A stretch of DNA of 64,000 nucleotides from Amycolatopsis australiensis (GCF_900119165.1 NZ_FPJG01000006.1:1736001-1800000); one strand, 5' to 3'. Shown: positions 1-8,670, counted from the stretch's first letter. The notes: generated from the letters alone by a model not told the origin. A program made the numbers and translations.

Positions 1-744
1 CGCGACGGCGTCGTCGTGGCGCGCGCCGCCTGGTGGGGCACGCCGAAGGACGAAACGCCGATCGCGCTGGACTGGTTCGACTTCACCGACTTCGACGCGG
101 GCGTCCACCTGCTGAAGACGGCGCCGCTGCGGGCGGAGTTCTCCCTGACCACGCCACCCGCGTGGCAGGACGACCCGGACGTCGCGCACGAGGTGCGGAT
201 CCGGGTCGAGGCGGCCGGGCAGGCCGGCTACCGCAAGCTCGTCGAGCGCTACCGGTTCTCCTGGACGCCGGAGAGCGGCCTGCCGGAAAGGCCCGGCAGG
301 CTCGAGTTCCGGCCGGAGCCGGACGACGACGTCATCCTGGACGTCTTCAGGCGCGTGCACGTCGGCAGCCTCGACGCGCACGTGCGGAAGACGGTCGAAG
401 AGCACGGCCTCGACGCGGCCGCGCGGGAGGACCTCGACATCATGCGGTGGATGCCGGCGCCGCGGGACTGGTGGCGGTTGGCGTACACGCGCGATGGCGA
501 CCTGGTCGGGCTCACGCTGCCGAGCCGCAACGCCTACGACCCGGTGGTCGGCTACATCGGCGTGGTACCCGGGCACCGCGGCCGCGGCTACGCGTACGAC
601 CTGCTGGCCGAGGCCACGCACGACCTCGCCGGGTACGGCGCGGAGAAGATCGTCGCGGGCACCGACGTCGGGAACGTCCCGATGGCCAAGGCGTTCGCGA
701 AGGCGGGTTACGCGGTGACGCAGCACCGCATCGACCTCGTGTGA
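1..744 (+). CDS. GNAT family N-acetyltransferase (5' partial)
   Basis: The reading frame is open from the first base, so the true start lies upstream; about 247 residues are visible. The C-terminal part carries a GNAT acetyl-CoA-binding core: the stretch GYIGVVPGHRGRGYAYDLL matches motif A (R/Q-x-x-G-x-G/A), followed by an alpha/beta segment ending in NVPMAKAFAKAGY, typical of the conserved Asn and aromatic end of the fold. The N-terminal half looks like a second, diverged GNAT-like domain, as in two-domain actinobacterial acetyltransferases. Family knowledge supports acyl-CoA-dependent N-acetylation; the substrate cannot be told. The next gene follows after about 80 bases in the same direction. 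Confidence 0.8.
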   Translation, partial: RDGVVVARAAWWGTPKDETPIALDWFDFTDFDAGVHLLKTAPLRAEFSLTTPPAWQDDPDVAHEVRIRVEAAGQAGYRKLVERYRFSWTPESGLPERPGRLEFRPEPDDDVILDVFRRVHVGSLDAHVRKTVEEHGLDAAAREDLDIMRWMPAPRDWWRLAYTRDGDLVGLTLPSRNAYDPVVGYIGVVPGHRGRGYAYDLLAEATHDLAGYGAEKIVAGTDVGNVPMAKAFAKAGYAVTQHRIDLV

Positions 745-824
745 CACCGCGGCGGCCGCGTCTTGCCCGGCGCGGCCGCCGCGCGGTACCGTCGCTAGAG
801 CGATCTATCAAATCGGGGGCTCAG

Positions 825-1262
825 ATGGACGTCCTGCAGCAAAAGGGGCTGACGCCGCTTCGGGTGATCCTCGGCTTCTCGCTGGTCAGCACCGCGTTGC
901 ACTACGCGCACAACGTGGTCCGGGCGGCGGACTACCCGCAGATCCCCGGCATCTCCGTGCTTGTCACGCAGATCGTCGTGGCGTCCTCATGGGTGCTGTT
1001 CACGGCGTCCGGCTGGCTCGGCTACCGCGCCTACGAAGGTGGGCGGTACCCGCGGGCGCTGGCGTTTCTGCTGGTCTACTCGCTGTCCGGGCTGGCCAGC
1101 GCCGGGCACTTCCTGGTCGGCGTGCCGCGGATCCCGGCGTTCTGGTTCGCGACGATCGTCACCGACTCGGCGGCAGCCGTGGCCCTGTGGGTCTTCGTAA
1201 CCTGGGCGTGGTCGGTGCTCAACCGGGTGACCGCGCGAGATCAAGTTTCTACACAACATTGA
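825..1262 (+). CDS. Small four-helix membrane protein of unknown function
   Basis: The protein has 145 residues and about four hydrophobic segments (roughly residues 12-30, 45-65, 78-98 and 108-130). An ATG preceded by a G-rich stretch (GGGGG, 6 nt upstream) was chosen as start; a longer in-frame extension is the shadow of the preceding gene. The histidine pair in LHYAHN near residue 25 and GHFLVG near residue 90 could hint at a metal or heme site, but this is only inference. Its stop codon overlaps the -35-like element of the following box operon promoter, so it is probably not in that operon. Confidence 0.7.
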   Translation: MDVLQQKGLTPLRVILGFSLVSTALHYAHNVVRAADYPQIPGISVLVTQIVVASSWVLFTASGWLGYRAYEGGRYPRALAFLLVYSLSGLASAGHFLVGVPRIPAFWFATIVTDSAAAVALWVFVTWAWSVLNRVTARDQVSTQH

Positions 1263-1287
1263 CGTTCGTCTGGCTCATGTAGACAAT
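1248..1287 (+). promoter_or_regulatory. Probable box operon promoter with flanking inverted repeat
   Basis: TTGACG (1259-1264) and GACAAT (1282-1287) are separated by 17 bases. Transcription would start close to or at the GTG of boxC (1295), so the mRNA may be leaderless. TCTACA (1248-1253) and TGTAGA (1278-1283) form an inverted repeat that brackets the -35 and overlaps the -10, a plausible repressor operator. No regulator gene for this operon lies in the window. The elements are read by eye; there is no experimental support. Confidence 0.5.
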
Positions 1288-1294
1288 CGGGAGA

Positions 1295-2914
1295 GTGACC
1301 ACCACCACACCGGTTGCCTTCGAACGCCGTCCCGACGAGTACCGCCACTGGCGCCTGCGGGTCGACGGGGAGGTGGCCTGGCTCGAGATGGACGTCGACG
1401 AGCAGGGTGGGCTGGTCCCGGGCTACGAGCTCAAGCTCAACTCCTACGACCTCGGCGTCGACATCGAGCTGTACGACGCCACCCAGCGGCTGCGGTTCGA
1501 GCACCCCGAGGTCCGCGTGGTCATCGTGACCAGCGCGAAGGACAAGGTCTTCTGCGCCGGGGCGAACATCCGGATGCTGGCCGCGTCCGAGCACCACTGG
1601 AAGGTGAACTTCTGCAAGTTCACCAACGAGACCCGCAACGGCATGGAGGACGCCACCGAGCACTCCGGCCAGATCTACCTGGCCGCGGTGAACGGCACCT
1701 GCGCCGGCGGCGGCTACGAGATCGCGCTGGCCTGCGAAAAGATCTTCCTGATCGACGACAACTCCTCGACCGTCGCGCTGCCGGAGGTCCCGCTGCTCGG
1801 CGTGCTCCCCGGCACCGGCGGGCTGACCCGGGTGGTCGACAAGCGGCGGGTGCGCCGCGACCTCGCCGACGTCTTCGCGACGCGTCCCGACGGCGTCAAG
1901 GGCAAGACGGCGGTCGACTGGCGGCTGGTCGACGAGCTGGTCCCGCGCCAGGAGTTCCGCGAAACCGTGCTCGAGCGGGCCCGCGAGATCGCGCGGGAGT
2001 CGGACCGGACCGGCGAGGGCGGCATCGAGCTGACCCCGCTGGAACATCGCTATGTCGACACCGAAGTGGCGAAGGACCGGGTCACGATCACCGTCAAGGG
2101 CCCCGGAAGCGGCCCCGGCGACCTGCACGAAGAGGGCGCGGGCGGCTGGTTCCTCGCGATGACCCGCGAGCTGGACGACGCCATCCTGCGGCTGCGCACC
2201 AACGAGGTCGAAGCGGGCACCTGGATCCTGAAGACGCAGGGCGACCCCGCGAAGGTCGAAGCGCACGAACAGGCCGTGCTCGGGCAGAAGGACTGGCTGG
2301 CCAACGAGATCGCGCACTACTTCAAGCGCACGCTGAAACGCCTGGACGTCACCAGCCGCAGCCTGATCGCGCTCATCGAACCCGGCAGCTGCTTCACCGG
2401 CGCGCTGCTGGAGCTCGCGCTGGCCGCCGACCGCCAGTACATCCTGGACGGGCCGCCGATCGACGACGAAGACAGTGCCGAACGCGCCACCATCCGGCTG
2501 ACCGACGCCAACTTCGGCGCCTTCCCGATGGGCAACGGCCTGACCCGCCTGCAGGCGCGGTTCTACGGCGACGACGACCACCTCGCCTGGCTCGCGCGCG
2601 AGAAGAACCGCGAGCTGAGCGCGGCCGAAGCCCTCGAACTCGGGCTGGTCACCGACGCGCCGGACGACCTCGACTGGGAGGACGAGATCCGGATCGCGCT
2701 CGAAGGCCGGGCGTCGCTGTCGCCGGACGCCCTGACGGGCATGGAGGCCAACCACCGGTTCGTCGGCCCCGAGACCGTCGAGACCAAGATCTTCGGCCGG
2801 CTGGCGGCGTGGCAGAACTGGATTTTCACCCGGCCGAACGCATCCGGCCCGGAAGGCGCCCTGCGCCGATACGGTACCGGTCAGAAGGCCGTCTTCGACA
2901 GGAAGCGGGTCTAG
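1295..2914 (+). CDS. boxC: 2,3-epoxybenzoyl-CoA dihydrolase BoxC
   Basis: BoxC hydrolytically opens the ring of 2,3-epoxybenzoyl-CoA in the aerobic benzoyl-CoA (box) pathway, giving 3,4-dehydroadipyl-CoA semialdehyde and formate. The 539-residue length fits the family (about 550). It is a large member of the enoyl-CoA hydratase/isomerase superfamily: the opening FERRPDEYRHWRL is characteristic of BoxC, and the crotonase oxyanion-hole pattern is visible in FCAGANIRMLA and in NGTCAGGGYEIALACE with the following LPEVPLLGVLPGTGG. The GTG start has GGGAG almost touching it, so translation may be leaderless from the TTGACG/GACAAT promoter. boxB starts 5 bases after the stop. Confidence 0.93.
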   Translation: MTTTTPVAFERRPDEYRHWRLRVDGEVAWLEMDVDEQGGLVPGYELKLNSYDLGVDIELYDATQRLRFEHPEVRVVIVTSAKDKVFCAGANIRMLAASEHHWKVNFCKFTNETRNGMEDATEHSGQIYLAAVNGTCAGGGYEIALACEKIFLIDDNSSTVALPEVPLLGVLPGTGGLTRVVDKRRVRRDLADVFATRPDGVKGKTAVDWRLVDELVPRQEFRETVLERAREIARESDRTGEGGIELTPLEHRYVDTEVAKDRVTITVKGPGSGPGDLHEEGAGGWFLAMTRELDDAILRLRTNEVEAGTWILKTQGDPAKVEAHEQAVLGQKDWLANEIAHYFKRTLKRLDVTSRSLIALIEPGSCFTGALLELALAADRQYILDGPPIDDEDSAERATIRLTDANFGAFPMGNGLTRLQARFYGDDDHLAWLAREKNRELSAAEALELGLVTDAPDDLDWEDEIRIALEGRASLSPDALTGMEANHRFVGPETVETKIFGRLAAWQNWIFTRPNASGPEGALRRYGTGQKAVFDRKRV

Positions 2915-2919
2915 CGCAG

Positions 2920-4341
2920 ATGCCCGAGAAGATCGACTACGACGCCAAGATCCCCAACAACGTCAACCTCGCCGAGGACCGGCGGCTGCAGCGCGCGCTC
3001 GAAGGCTGGCAGCCGAAGTTCATGCACTGGTGGGCCGAAATGGGCCCGACGCTGGAGACCCACGGCGTCTACCTGCGCACCGCGGTCAGCGTCGGCCGCG
3101 AGGGGTGGGCGCACTTCGACCACGTCAACGTGCCGGACTACCGCTGGGGCATCTTCCTTGCCGAGCGCGACCCCGACCGGCGGATCGCCTTCGGGGAGCA
3201 CCAGGGCGAGCCGGTCTGGCAGCAGGTGCCCGGCGAGTACCGCGCCGACCTGCAGCGGCTGATCGTCATCCAGGGCGACACCGAGCCGGCGTCGGTCGAG
3301 CAGCAGAAGCTACTCGGCCTCACCGCGCCGAGCCTCTACGACCTGCGCAACCTCTTCCAGGTCAACGTCGAAGAGGGCCGTCACCTGTGGGCGATGGTGT
3401 ACCTGCTGCACGCCTACTTCGGCCGCGAAGGCCGGGACGAGGCCGAAGGACTGCTGCTGCGCAACTCCGGCAGCCCCGACGCGCCGCGCATCCTCGGCGC
3501 GTTCAACGAGGAGACCGCCGACTGGCTGGCCTTCTACATGTTCACCTACTTCACCGACCGCGACGGGAAGTACCAGCTCGGCACGCTCAAGGAAAGCTCC
3601 TTCGACCCGCTCTCGCGCACCTGCGAATTCATGCTGAAGGAGGAAGCGCACCACATGATGGTCGGCACCACCGGCGTCGACCGCGTGGTGACCCGCAGCG
3701 CCGAGCTGATCCGCGAGCACGACACGTTCGACATCGGCCCGCACGGCGGCATCCCGCTGGACGTCATCCAGCGGTACCTCAACTTCCACTACACCGTCTC
3801 GCTCGACCTGTTCGGCAGCGAGACGTCGACGAACGCGGCGAACTACTACACCGCCGGGCTCAAGGGCCGCTGGCAGGAGACCCGCCGCAAGGACGACCAC
3901 AAGCTCACCGAGGACGCCCGCACCATCGAGCGGCCGAACGACGACGGCACGTGGACGACCGAGGAGATGCAGGCGATCCTGTTGCTCAACCTCGACCTGC
4001 GCGGCGAGTACGTGGCCGACTGCCAGACCGGCGTCAACCGGTGGAACAAGATCCTCGCCGAAGCCGGCATCGACTACGCGTTCCGCCTGCCGCACCCTGG
4101 CTTCAACCGGGAAGTGGGCATAAACTCCGGCCACCACATCACTCCCGACGGCACCATCGTCGACGAGGCGACGTGGCAGGCCGGCAGGAGCAAGTGGCTG
4201 CCCACCACCGAGGACCTCACGTTCGTCCGCTCGCTGATGCACCCGGTGTACGAGCGGGGGAAGATCGCGAGCTGGGTGGCCCCGCCGCGGCAGGGCATCA
4301 ACGGGAAGCCCTTCGACTACGAGTACGTGTACCTCACGTAG
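2920..4341 (+). CDS. boxB: Benzoyl-CoA 2,3-epoxidase, oxygenase subunit BoxB
   Basis: BoxB is the diiron oxygenase that inserts one oxygen atom into benzoyl-CoA to give 2,3-epoxybenzoyl-CoA. It has 473 residues, the usual size. Diiron-ligand motifs are visible: VNVEEGRHLWAMVYLLHAYFG (an E-x-x-H helix) and MLKEEAHHMM further on. The start is the ATG giving MPEKIDYDAKIPNN; a longer in-frame extension overlaps boxC and is not credible. It lies 5 bases after boxC and 8 before the ligase gene, so the genes are cotranscribed. BoxB needs the reductase BoxA (FAD and iron-sulfur, NADPH), which is absent from this window. Confidence 0.93.
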   Translation: MPEKIDYDAKIPNNVNLAEDRRLQRALEGWQPKFMHWWAEMGPTLETHGVYLRTAVSVGREGWAHFDHVNVPDYRWGIFLAERDPDRRIAFGEHQGEPVWQQVPGEYRADLQRLIVIQGDTEPASVEQQKLLGLTAPSLYDLRNLFQVNVEEGRHLWAMVYLLHAYFGREGRDEAEGLLLRNSGSPDAPRILGAFNEETADWLAFYMFTYFTDRDGKYQLGTLKESSFDPLSRTCEFMLKEEAHHMMVGTTGVDRVVTRSAELIREHDTFDIGPHGGIPLDVIQRYLNFHYTVSLDLFGSETSTNAANYYTAGLKGRWQETRRKDDHKLTEDARTIERPNDDGTWTTEEMQAILLLNLDLRGEYVADCQTGVNRWNKILAEAGIDYAFRLPHPGFNREVGINSGHHITPDGTIVDEATWQAGRSKWLPTTEDLTFVRSLMHPVYERGKIASWVAPPRQGINGKPFDYEYVYLT

Positions 4342-4349
4342 GAGGTCTG

Positions 4350-5894
4350 GTGGCGACAGGGTTCAATGCCGCGGAGTACCTGCTCTCGGCCGGGCACCCG
4401 GACGCGACCGCGGTCGTGTCGCCCCGCCGTTCGCTGACCTACGCCGAGCTGGCGGCGGAGACCGGGCGGGTCGCCGCCGGACTCACCGGACTCGGCGTGC
4501 GGCCCGAAGAACGCGTCATGTTCTGCATGGTCGACGACGTCGAGCTGCTCACCGGCATCCTCGGCGCGATGCTGGCGGGCGCGGTCGCGGTGCCCGTCTC
4601 GACGATGGTCACCGGGCTGGAGCTGGGCAAGATGCTCGCCGACTCGCGGGCGCGCGTGCTGTGCGTGTCCGGCGAGTTCGCCGAGCAGGCCGTGACCGCG
4701 CTCGGGCTCGCCCCCGAGGTCACCGACGTCGTGCTCGACCGCGCCGACGCGGCCGGGTTCCCGGTCCGGACCCACGAGTGGACCGCGCTGGACGGAACGT
4801 TCCACAGTGGACTGACGTGGGAGGACTCGCCCGCGTTGTGGCTCTACACGTCGGGTACGACGGGCGAGCCCAAAGGCGCCATGCACCGCCACGCGAGCGT
4901 CCGCGCGGTCTGCGAGACGTACGCGCGCGGTGTGCTGGCGACGACGCCGGTGGACCGGTTCCTGTCCGTGCCGAAGCTCTTCTTCGCCTACGGCCTGGGG
5001 AATTCCTGCTTCTTCCCGCTCGGCGCCGGCGGCACGACCTTGCTCGAGCCTTCGCGCCCGACACCCTCGTTGTTCGCCAGACGCGCTCGCGAAGAGCAGC
5101 CGACGTTGTTCTTCGCCGTCCCGACGTTCTACGCCGCGTTGCTCGCCAGTGACGTCCCGGACGACTCGTTCGCTTCGGTGCGCCACGCGGTTTCGGCCGG
5201 GGAGCCGCTGCCCGCGTCCCTGTTCGAACGCTTCCGGGCGCGGTTCGGGCTGGAGATCCTCGACGGCATCGGGTCGACCGAGGCATTGCACATCTTCCTG
5301 TCGAACCGGCCCGGCGCGGTGCGGCCGGGCAGCACCGGCGTCCCGGTGCCGGGGTACGAAGTCCAGATCCGCGACGAAGCCGGCGGGGTGGTCGACGCCG
5401 CCGGCCGGCCGGGCGAGCTGTTCGTGGCCGGGCCGTCGACGGCGACCGGCTACTGGGCCCGCTACGACGCGACGAAGCTCGTGTTCCAGGGCCGGTGGCT
5501 GCGGACCGGCGACAGCTACGTCCGCAACGAGGACGGCACGTACAGCTGTCTCGGCCGGTTCGGGGACATGCTGAAAGCGGGCGGGATCTGGGTGTCACCG
5601 TCCGAAGTGGAGGAGCGGCTGCGGCAGCACCCGGCGGTGGCGGAGGTCGCGGTGGTGGCCGCGCCGGACGCCGACGGCCTCGACAAGCCGGTGGCGTGCG
5701 TGGTCGCCGCGCCCGGCACGACGGTGGACCCGGCCGAGCTGATCGAGTTCTGCCGCGAGGGTCTCGCCGCGTTCAAGCGCCCGCGTGGCGTGGTCGAACT
5801 GGCCGAGCTGCCGAAGACGGCGACCGGCAAGATCCGCCGCAACGTGATCCGCGAGCAGGTCCGCGACGTGCTGCGGGTGGTGCCGAGCACGTGA
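4350..5894 (+). CDS. bclA: Benzoate-CoA ligase
   Basis: This ligase activates benzoate with ATP and CoA to benzoyl-CoA, the entry step of the box pathway. The 514-residue protein is an ANL-superfamily enzyme: the phosphate-binding loop reads YTSGTTGEPKGAMH, followed by the adenylate motifs GIGSTE and LRTGDSY and the C-terminal catalytic lysine region LPKTATGKIRRN. The GTG start sits 4 bases after a perfect AGGAGG. It overlaps the downstream amidohydrolase gene by 4 bases (GTGA), so translational coupling is likely. Substrate assignment to benzoate rests on the neighbours boxB and boxC; hydroxy- or aminobenzoates remain possible. Confidence 0.9.
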   Translation: MATGFNAAEYLLSAGHPDATAVVSPRRSLTYAELAAETGRVAAGLTGLGVRPEERVMFCMVDDVELLTGILGAMLAGAVAVPVSTMVTGLELGKMLADSRARVLCVSGEFAEQAVTALGLAPEVTDVVLDRADAAGFPVRTHEWTALDGTFHSGLTWEDSPALWLYTSGTTGEPKGAMHRHASVRAVCETYARGVLATTPVDRFLSVPKLFFAYGLGNSCFFPLGAGGTTLLEPSRPTPSLFARRAREEQPTLFFAVPTFYAALLASDVPDDSFASVRHAVSAGEPLPASLFERFRARFGLEILDGIGSTEALHIFLSNRPGAVRPGSTGVPVPGYEVQIRDEAGGVVDAAGRPGELFVAGPSTATGYWARYDATKLVFQGRWLRTGDSYVRNEDGTYSCLGRFGDMLKAGGIWVSPSEVEERLRQHPAVAEVAVVAAPDADGLDKPVACVVAAPGTTVDPAELIEFCREGLAAFKRPRGVVELAELPKTATGKIRRNVIREQVRDVLRVVPST

Positions 5895-6745
5895 TCGAGG
5901 GGCACTTCGTGGTGGACGCGCACGTCCACACCCCGCGGCTGCCGACGCTCAAGCCCGCCTGGCTGCAGTGGGCGCACGACTTCGCGGGGACCTACCCGTG
6001 GCGGTCGGTGTATTCCGAAGACGGTTCGGTGGTCCCGGCGGCGATGGACGAGCTGATGGAGTCCGAGGGCGTCGACCGGGTGCTGCTGTTCTGCGAGTAC
6101 AGCCCGCGTGCGACGGGGATTCAGCCGATCGAGGACAACCTGCCGCTCGTGGAGTTCAACCCGGACCGCTTCCGGCTCGTGGCGAACGTCAACCCGTACC
6201 TGCACCACCCGGCGGTCTCGGAGGTTTCGCGTCAGCTGGACCTGGGTGCCGTGGCGTTGAAGATCCACCCGGTGCACGGCGCGTTTTCCCCGGCGGACAA
6301 GGAGCTTTACCCGGTCTACCAGCTCTGCGCCGAACGCGGTGTGCCGGTGATCCTCCACTCGGGAACGTCGAGCTTTCCCGGCTCCCGGACCAGTTTCGGC
6401 AACCCGGAGCTGATGTCCGACGTGGTCGAGGACTTCCCCGCGCTGCAGTTCGTCTTCGCCCACGGCGGCCGGGGCTGGTGGTACGACGTGGCGGCGTTCC
6501 TCGCGCTGGCCCGCGAGAACGTCTGGCTCGACCTCGCCGGGCTGCCGCCGAAGAAGCTGCCGGAGTACTACCGGCGGTTCGACCTCGCCCGGCTGGCAGG
6601 CAAGTTCGTGTTCGGCACCGACTGGCCGGGAGTGCCTTCGGTGGCGGGGAACGTCCGCACGCTGCTGGGGCTGGGCCTGCCGGACGAGGTGCTCACCGGC
6701 GTGCTGTCGGGCAACGCGATCAAGCTGATGCCGTCGCTGGCGTAG
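5891..6745 (+). CDS. Amidohydrolase-superfamily metal-dependent hydrolase of the box operon
   Basis: A 284-residue TIM-barrel hydrolase of the amidohydrolase_2 (ACMSD-like) type. Metal-site motifs are visible in order: VDAHVHT (H-x-H), KIHPVHG, ILHSGTS, FAHGGRGW and GTDWPG (the terminal Asp). The GTG start overlaps the ligase stop by 4 bases. The tight coupling implies a role in aromatic acid metabolism, for example hydrolysis or decarboxylation of an aromatic or ring-opened intermediate, or release of benzoate from a precursor ester or amide. That role is inferred; known box operons of Azoarcus and Thauera carry an aldehyde dehydrogenase and a lactone hydrolase of other families at comparable positions. 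Confidence 0.8.
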   Translation: MIEGHFVVDAHVHTPRLPTLKPAWLQWAHDFAGTYPWRSVYSEDGSVVPAAMDELMESEGVDRVLLFCEYSPRATGIQPIEDNLPLVEFNPDRFRLVANVNPYLHHPAVSEVSRQLDLGAVALKIHPVHGAFSPADKELYPVYQLCAERGVPVILHSGTSSFPGSRTSFGNPELMSDVVEDFPALQFVFAHGGRGWWYDVAAFLALARENVWLDLAGLPPKKLPEYYRRFDLARLAGKFVFGTDWPGVPSVAGNVRTLLGLGLPDEVLTGVLSGNAIKLMPSLA

Positions 6746-6754
6746 CCTGGCCTG

Positions 6755-7675
6755 GTGGGGGGACGGATTTCGCTGCTGGTCACGTCGGTGGTGCTGCTGT
6801 TCGCCGCCGGTGCCGCACCAGTTCGCCCGCACACGCCGGCGGAGTTCCTGAACCGGACGATCGCGTTGATTCGGGCGCAGTCCATCGACTCGGCCGGCGT
6901 GGACTGGCCACGCGTCCAGGCACACGCGGCGTACCTCGCGCGGGGCGCGAGAGCCGACATCGGGACGCTGAAAGCACTCGAGTACGTGATCGGCGAGCTC
7001 CACGACCCGCACACGATGCTGGTATTCCCCGGACAGGCGAGGACATCGGAAGCCGAGGTCCCCACGGTGCGGACCGAAGGCGGTATCGCGACTCTCCGCC
7101 TTCCCGGGTTGGACCCGCGCGAAGCCGGCGAAGGCCGCTATCTCGACGCGGGGTTCGCGGCACTGGCCGCTGTGCCGCCGGTCTGCGGCTGGATCGTCGA
7201 CCTGCGGGGAAACACCGGAGGCACGATGTTCCCGATGCTCACGGTGCTCGTCCCGCTGCTCGGCGACGGCCCCGCCGGTGCGTTCGTCGGCCGGGGTGGC
7301 GAGCGGACGCCGTGGGAGATCCACGACGGGCAGTTCTGGCTGGACGGGCGATCCATGTCGCCACGGCCCAACCCCGTGCGCCTGCCGCGGCGGCCGATCG
7401 CCGTGCTGACGTCCGGTGACACCGCCAGTTCGGGGGAAGCGTCGCTGGTCGCGCTACGCGGGATCGCGCGCTCGTTCGGCGCACCGACCGCGGGGGCCGC
7501 GACCGGCAACGACGTCGTCGATCTCGGCGGGGGTGTCATGCTGCTGCTGACCGTGGCCCGCGACGTCGACCGGACCGGCCGGGTCCACGGCAACACGCCG
7601 ATCCCGCCCGACCAGCCGGCCGCCGATGCCGAGGGCGCGGCGAAGGAGTGGCTGCGCACGCGGGGGTGCCCGTGA
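6755..7675 (+). CDS. Secreted S41-family (C-terminal processing) peptidase
   Basis: The protein has 306 residues with an N-terminal signal peptide or anchor (hydrophobic run SLLVTSVVLLFAAGAAP directly after the start). The tail-specific protease core is present: GWIVDLRGNTGG, then VLTSGDTASSGEASLVAL, which holds the nucleophilic Ser, and SFGAPTAGAATGND. No PDZ domain is evident, so it is a short family member acting outside the membrane. The GTG start was chosen because the signal peptide begins there. It starts 9 bases after the amidohydrolase stop, so readthrough from the box operon is likely, but no functional link to benzoate use is obvious. Confidence 0.82.
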   Translation: MGGRISLLVTSVVLLFAAGAAPVRPHTPAEFLNRTIALIRAQSIDSAGVDWPRVQAHAAYLARGARADIGTLKALEYVIGELHDPHTMLVFPGQARTSEAEVPTVRTEGGIATLRLPGLDPREAGEGRYLDAGFAALAAVPPVCGWIVDLRGNTGGTMFPMLTVLVPLLGDGPAGAFVGRGGERTPWEIHDGQFWLDGRSMSPRPNPVRLPRRPIAVLTSGDTASSGEASLVALRGIARSFGAPTAGAATGNDVVDLGGGVMLLLTVARDVDRTGRVHGNTPIPPDQPAADAEGAAKEWLRTRGCP

Positions 7676-7699
7676 AGGCACCCCCGCGCCCCCAGCAGG

Positions 7700-8080
7700 T
7701 CAGCCCCGCACCTCGTGCAGGCAGAGCACGTTGCCTTCGGAGTCGTTGAACCACGCCGCCCGCTCGTTGCCCAGCTCAGCGATGTGGTGGACGGTCTTCA
7801 GGCCCTCCAGCTCGAAGTCCTGGAACCGCACCCCGCGTCCCGCCAAGGCCGAAACCTCGCCCTCGAGGTCGCTGACTTCGAAGCTCAACGCCGTGTGCTC
7901 GCTCTGCGCACCGGCGGGCATCGGGCGGAGGCCGATGGCTCCCGCGCCCGCCGCGAAGTACAGCGTTCCGTCTTCGCCCTTCCCCGTCTGCTTCAGGCCC
8001 AGGGCATCCGCGTAGAAGTGGCCGGCGCGTTCGGTGTCGGTCACCGGGAGCATCGTCGTGATGGTCGAGTCGGTCAGCAT
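7700..8080 (-). CDS. VOC (glyoxalase/bleomycin-resistance fold) family protein
   Basis: A 126-residue single-domain vicinal-oxygen-chelate protein: MLPVTDTERAGHFYADALGL is the first beta-alpha unit, TLYFAAGAGAIGLRPM and HTALSFEVSDLEGEVSAL the second, and AAWFNDSEGNVLCLHEV the closing strand with a metal-ligand Glu position. The start giving MLTDSTITT was preferred because GGGAG lies 4 bases upstream; an ATG 9 bases earlier and longer extensions lack a good ribosome binding site. Function may be a lyase, dioxygenase or binding protein. It is 46 bases downstream of the MarR gene in the same direction, so may be cotranscribed with it. It converges on the S41 peptidase gene. Confidence 0.82.
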   Translation of the reverse strand: MLTDSTITTMLPVTDTERAGHFYADALGLKQTGKGEDGTLYFAAGAGAIGLRPMPAGAQSEHTALSFEVSDLEGEVSALAGRGVRFQDFELEGLKTVHHIAELGNERAAWFNDSEGNVLCLHEVRG

Positions 8081-8126
8081 GGCTCCCATGGTGCGCCGGT
8101 CCGGGCGCCCCGGTGACCTCGGCTTT

Positions 8127-8585
8127 TCACCGCTCGGCGTTGAACGCGCGCAGGGTCCGCATGGCTTCGGCGAGTGCCGCCGCGTCGTCACCCAGCGGGG
8201 TCAGCACGATGCGCCGCAGGATCTCCGCCGCCGCGGCGCGGGCCTTCTTCGCCATGTCGAGCCCGTGGTCGGTGAGCGCGGCGAACGTGACGCGGCGGTC
8301 GTCCGGGCTGGGGACGCGGCAGATCAGGTCCGCCGCCACCAGCCGGTCCGCCACCTTCGTGAAGCCGCCGCTGGACAGCGCCGCCTCCGTGGCCAGCTTG
8401 GTCATCGGCATCCGGTGGTCGGGCGAGCGGACCAGCCGCAGCAGGATGTCGAAGGACGCGGGCGCGAGCCCTAAGCGGTCGGCGATCTCGCCCATCAGCC
8501 TGTCCTGCGTGGCCAGGTAGCCCTCGATGACCAGGCCCCACCACGTGACGATCTCGTCGTCGTCGGTCTTCGGATCCGGGATCAC
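8127..8585 (-). CDS. MarR-family transcriptional regulator (MhqR-like position)
   Basis: A 152-residue winged-helix regulator. The DNA-binding region reads MPMTKLATEAALSSGGFTKVADRLVAADLI, followed by the wing PSPDDRRVTFAALTDHG typical of MarR proteins. It is divergent from a ring-cleaving dioxygenase and hydrolase pair, the same arrangement of functions as the Bacillus MhqR regulon (a quinone- and diamide-sensing MarR repressor with mhqO and mhqD). A cysteine is present at LICRVP but whether it senses quinones is unknown. An 86-base divergent gap holds a promoter and a palindrome that could be its operator. Confidence 0.85.
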   Translation of the reverse strand: MIPDPKTDDDEIVTWWGLVIEGYLATQDRLMGEIADRLGLAPASFDILLRLVRSPDHRMPMTKLATEAALSSGGFTKVADRLVAADLICRVPSPDDRRVTFAALTDHGLDMAKKARAAAAEILRRIVLTPLGDDAAALAEAMRTLRAFNAER

Positions 8586-8622
8586 GTGATCAGCCTACCG
8601 CAAACCCTCGCCGGAATATATC

Positions 8623-8651
8623 TTGCACGCGAGAGGTTGTCGCGTTACCTT
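8623..8651 (+). promoter_or_regulatory. Promoter of dioxygenase gene with embedded palindrome
   Basis: TTGCAC (8623-8628) and TACCTT (8646-8651) have a 17-base spacer. The spacer holds the inverted repeat CGCGA (8628-8632) / TCGCG (8640-8644) with 7 bases between, well placed for repression by the divergent MarR protein. AGGAGG at 8660-8665 is the ribosome binding site of the dioxygenase gene at 8671. Operator identity is inference. Confidence 0.5.
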
Positions 8652-8670
8652 GACCTCCCAGGAGGCAACC

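Noticed and set aside
5891..6745. Amidohydrolase as the lactone hydrolase of box operons
   Set aside because: The metal motifs are those of the amidohydrolase_2 family, not of the known box lactonase; kept as unassigned hydrolase.
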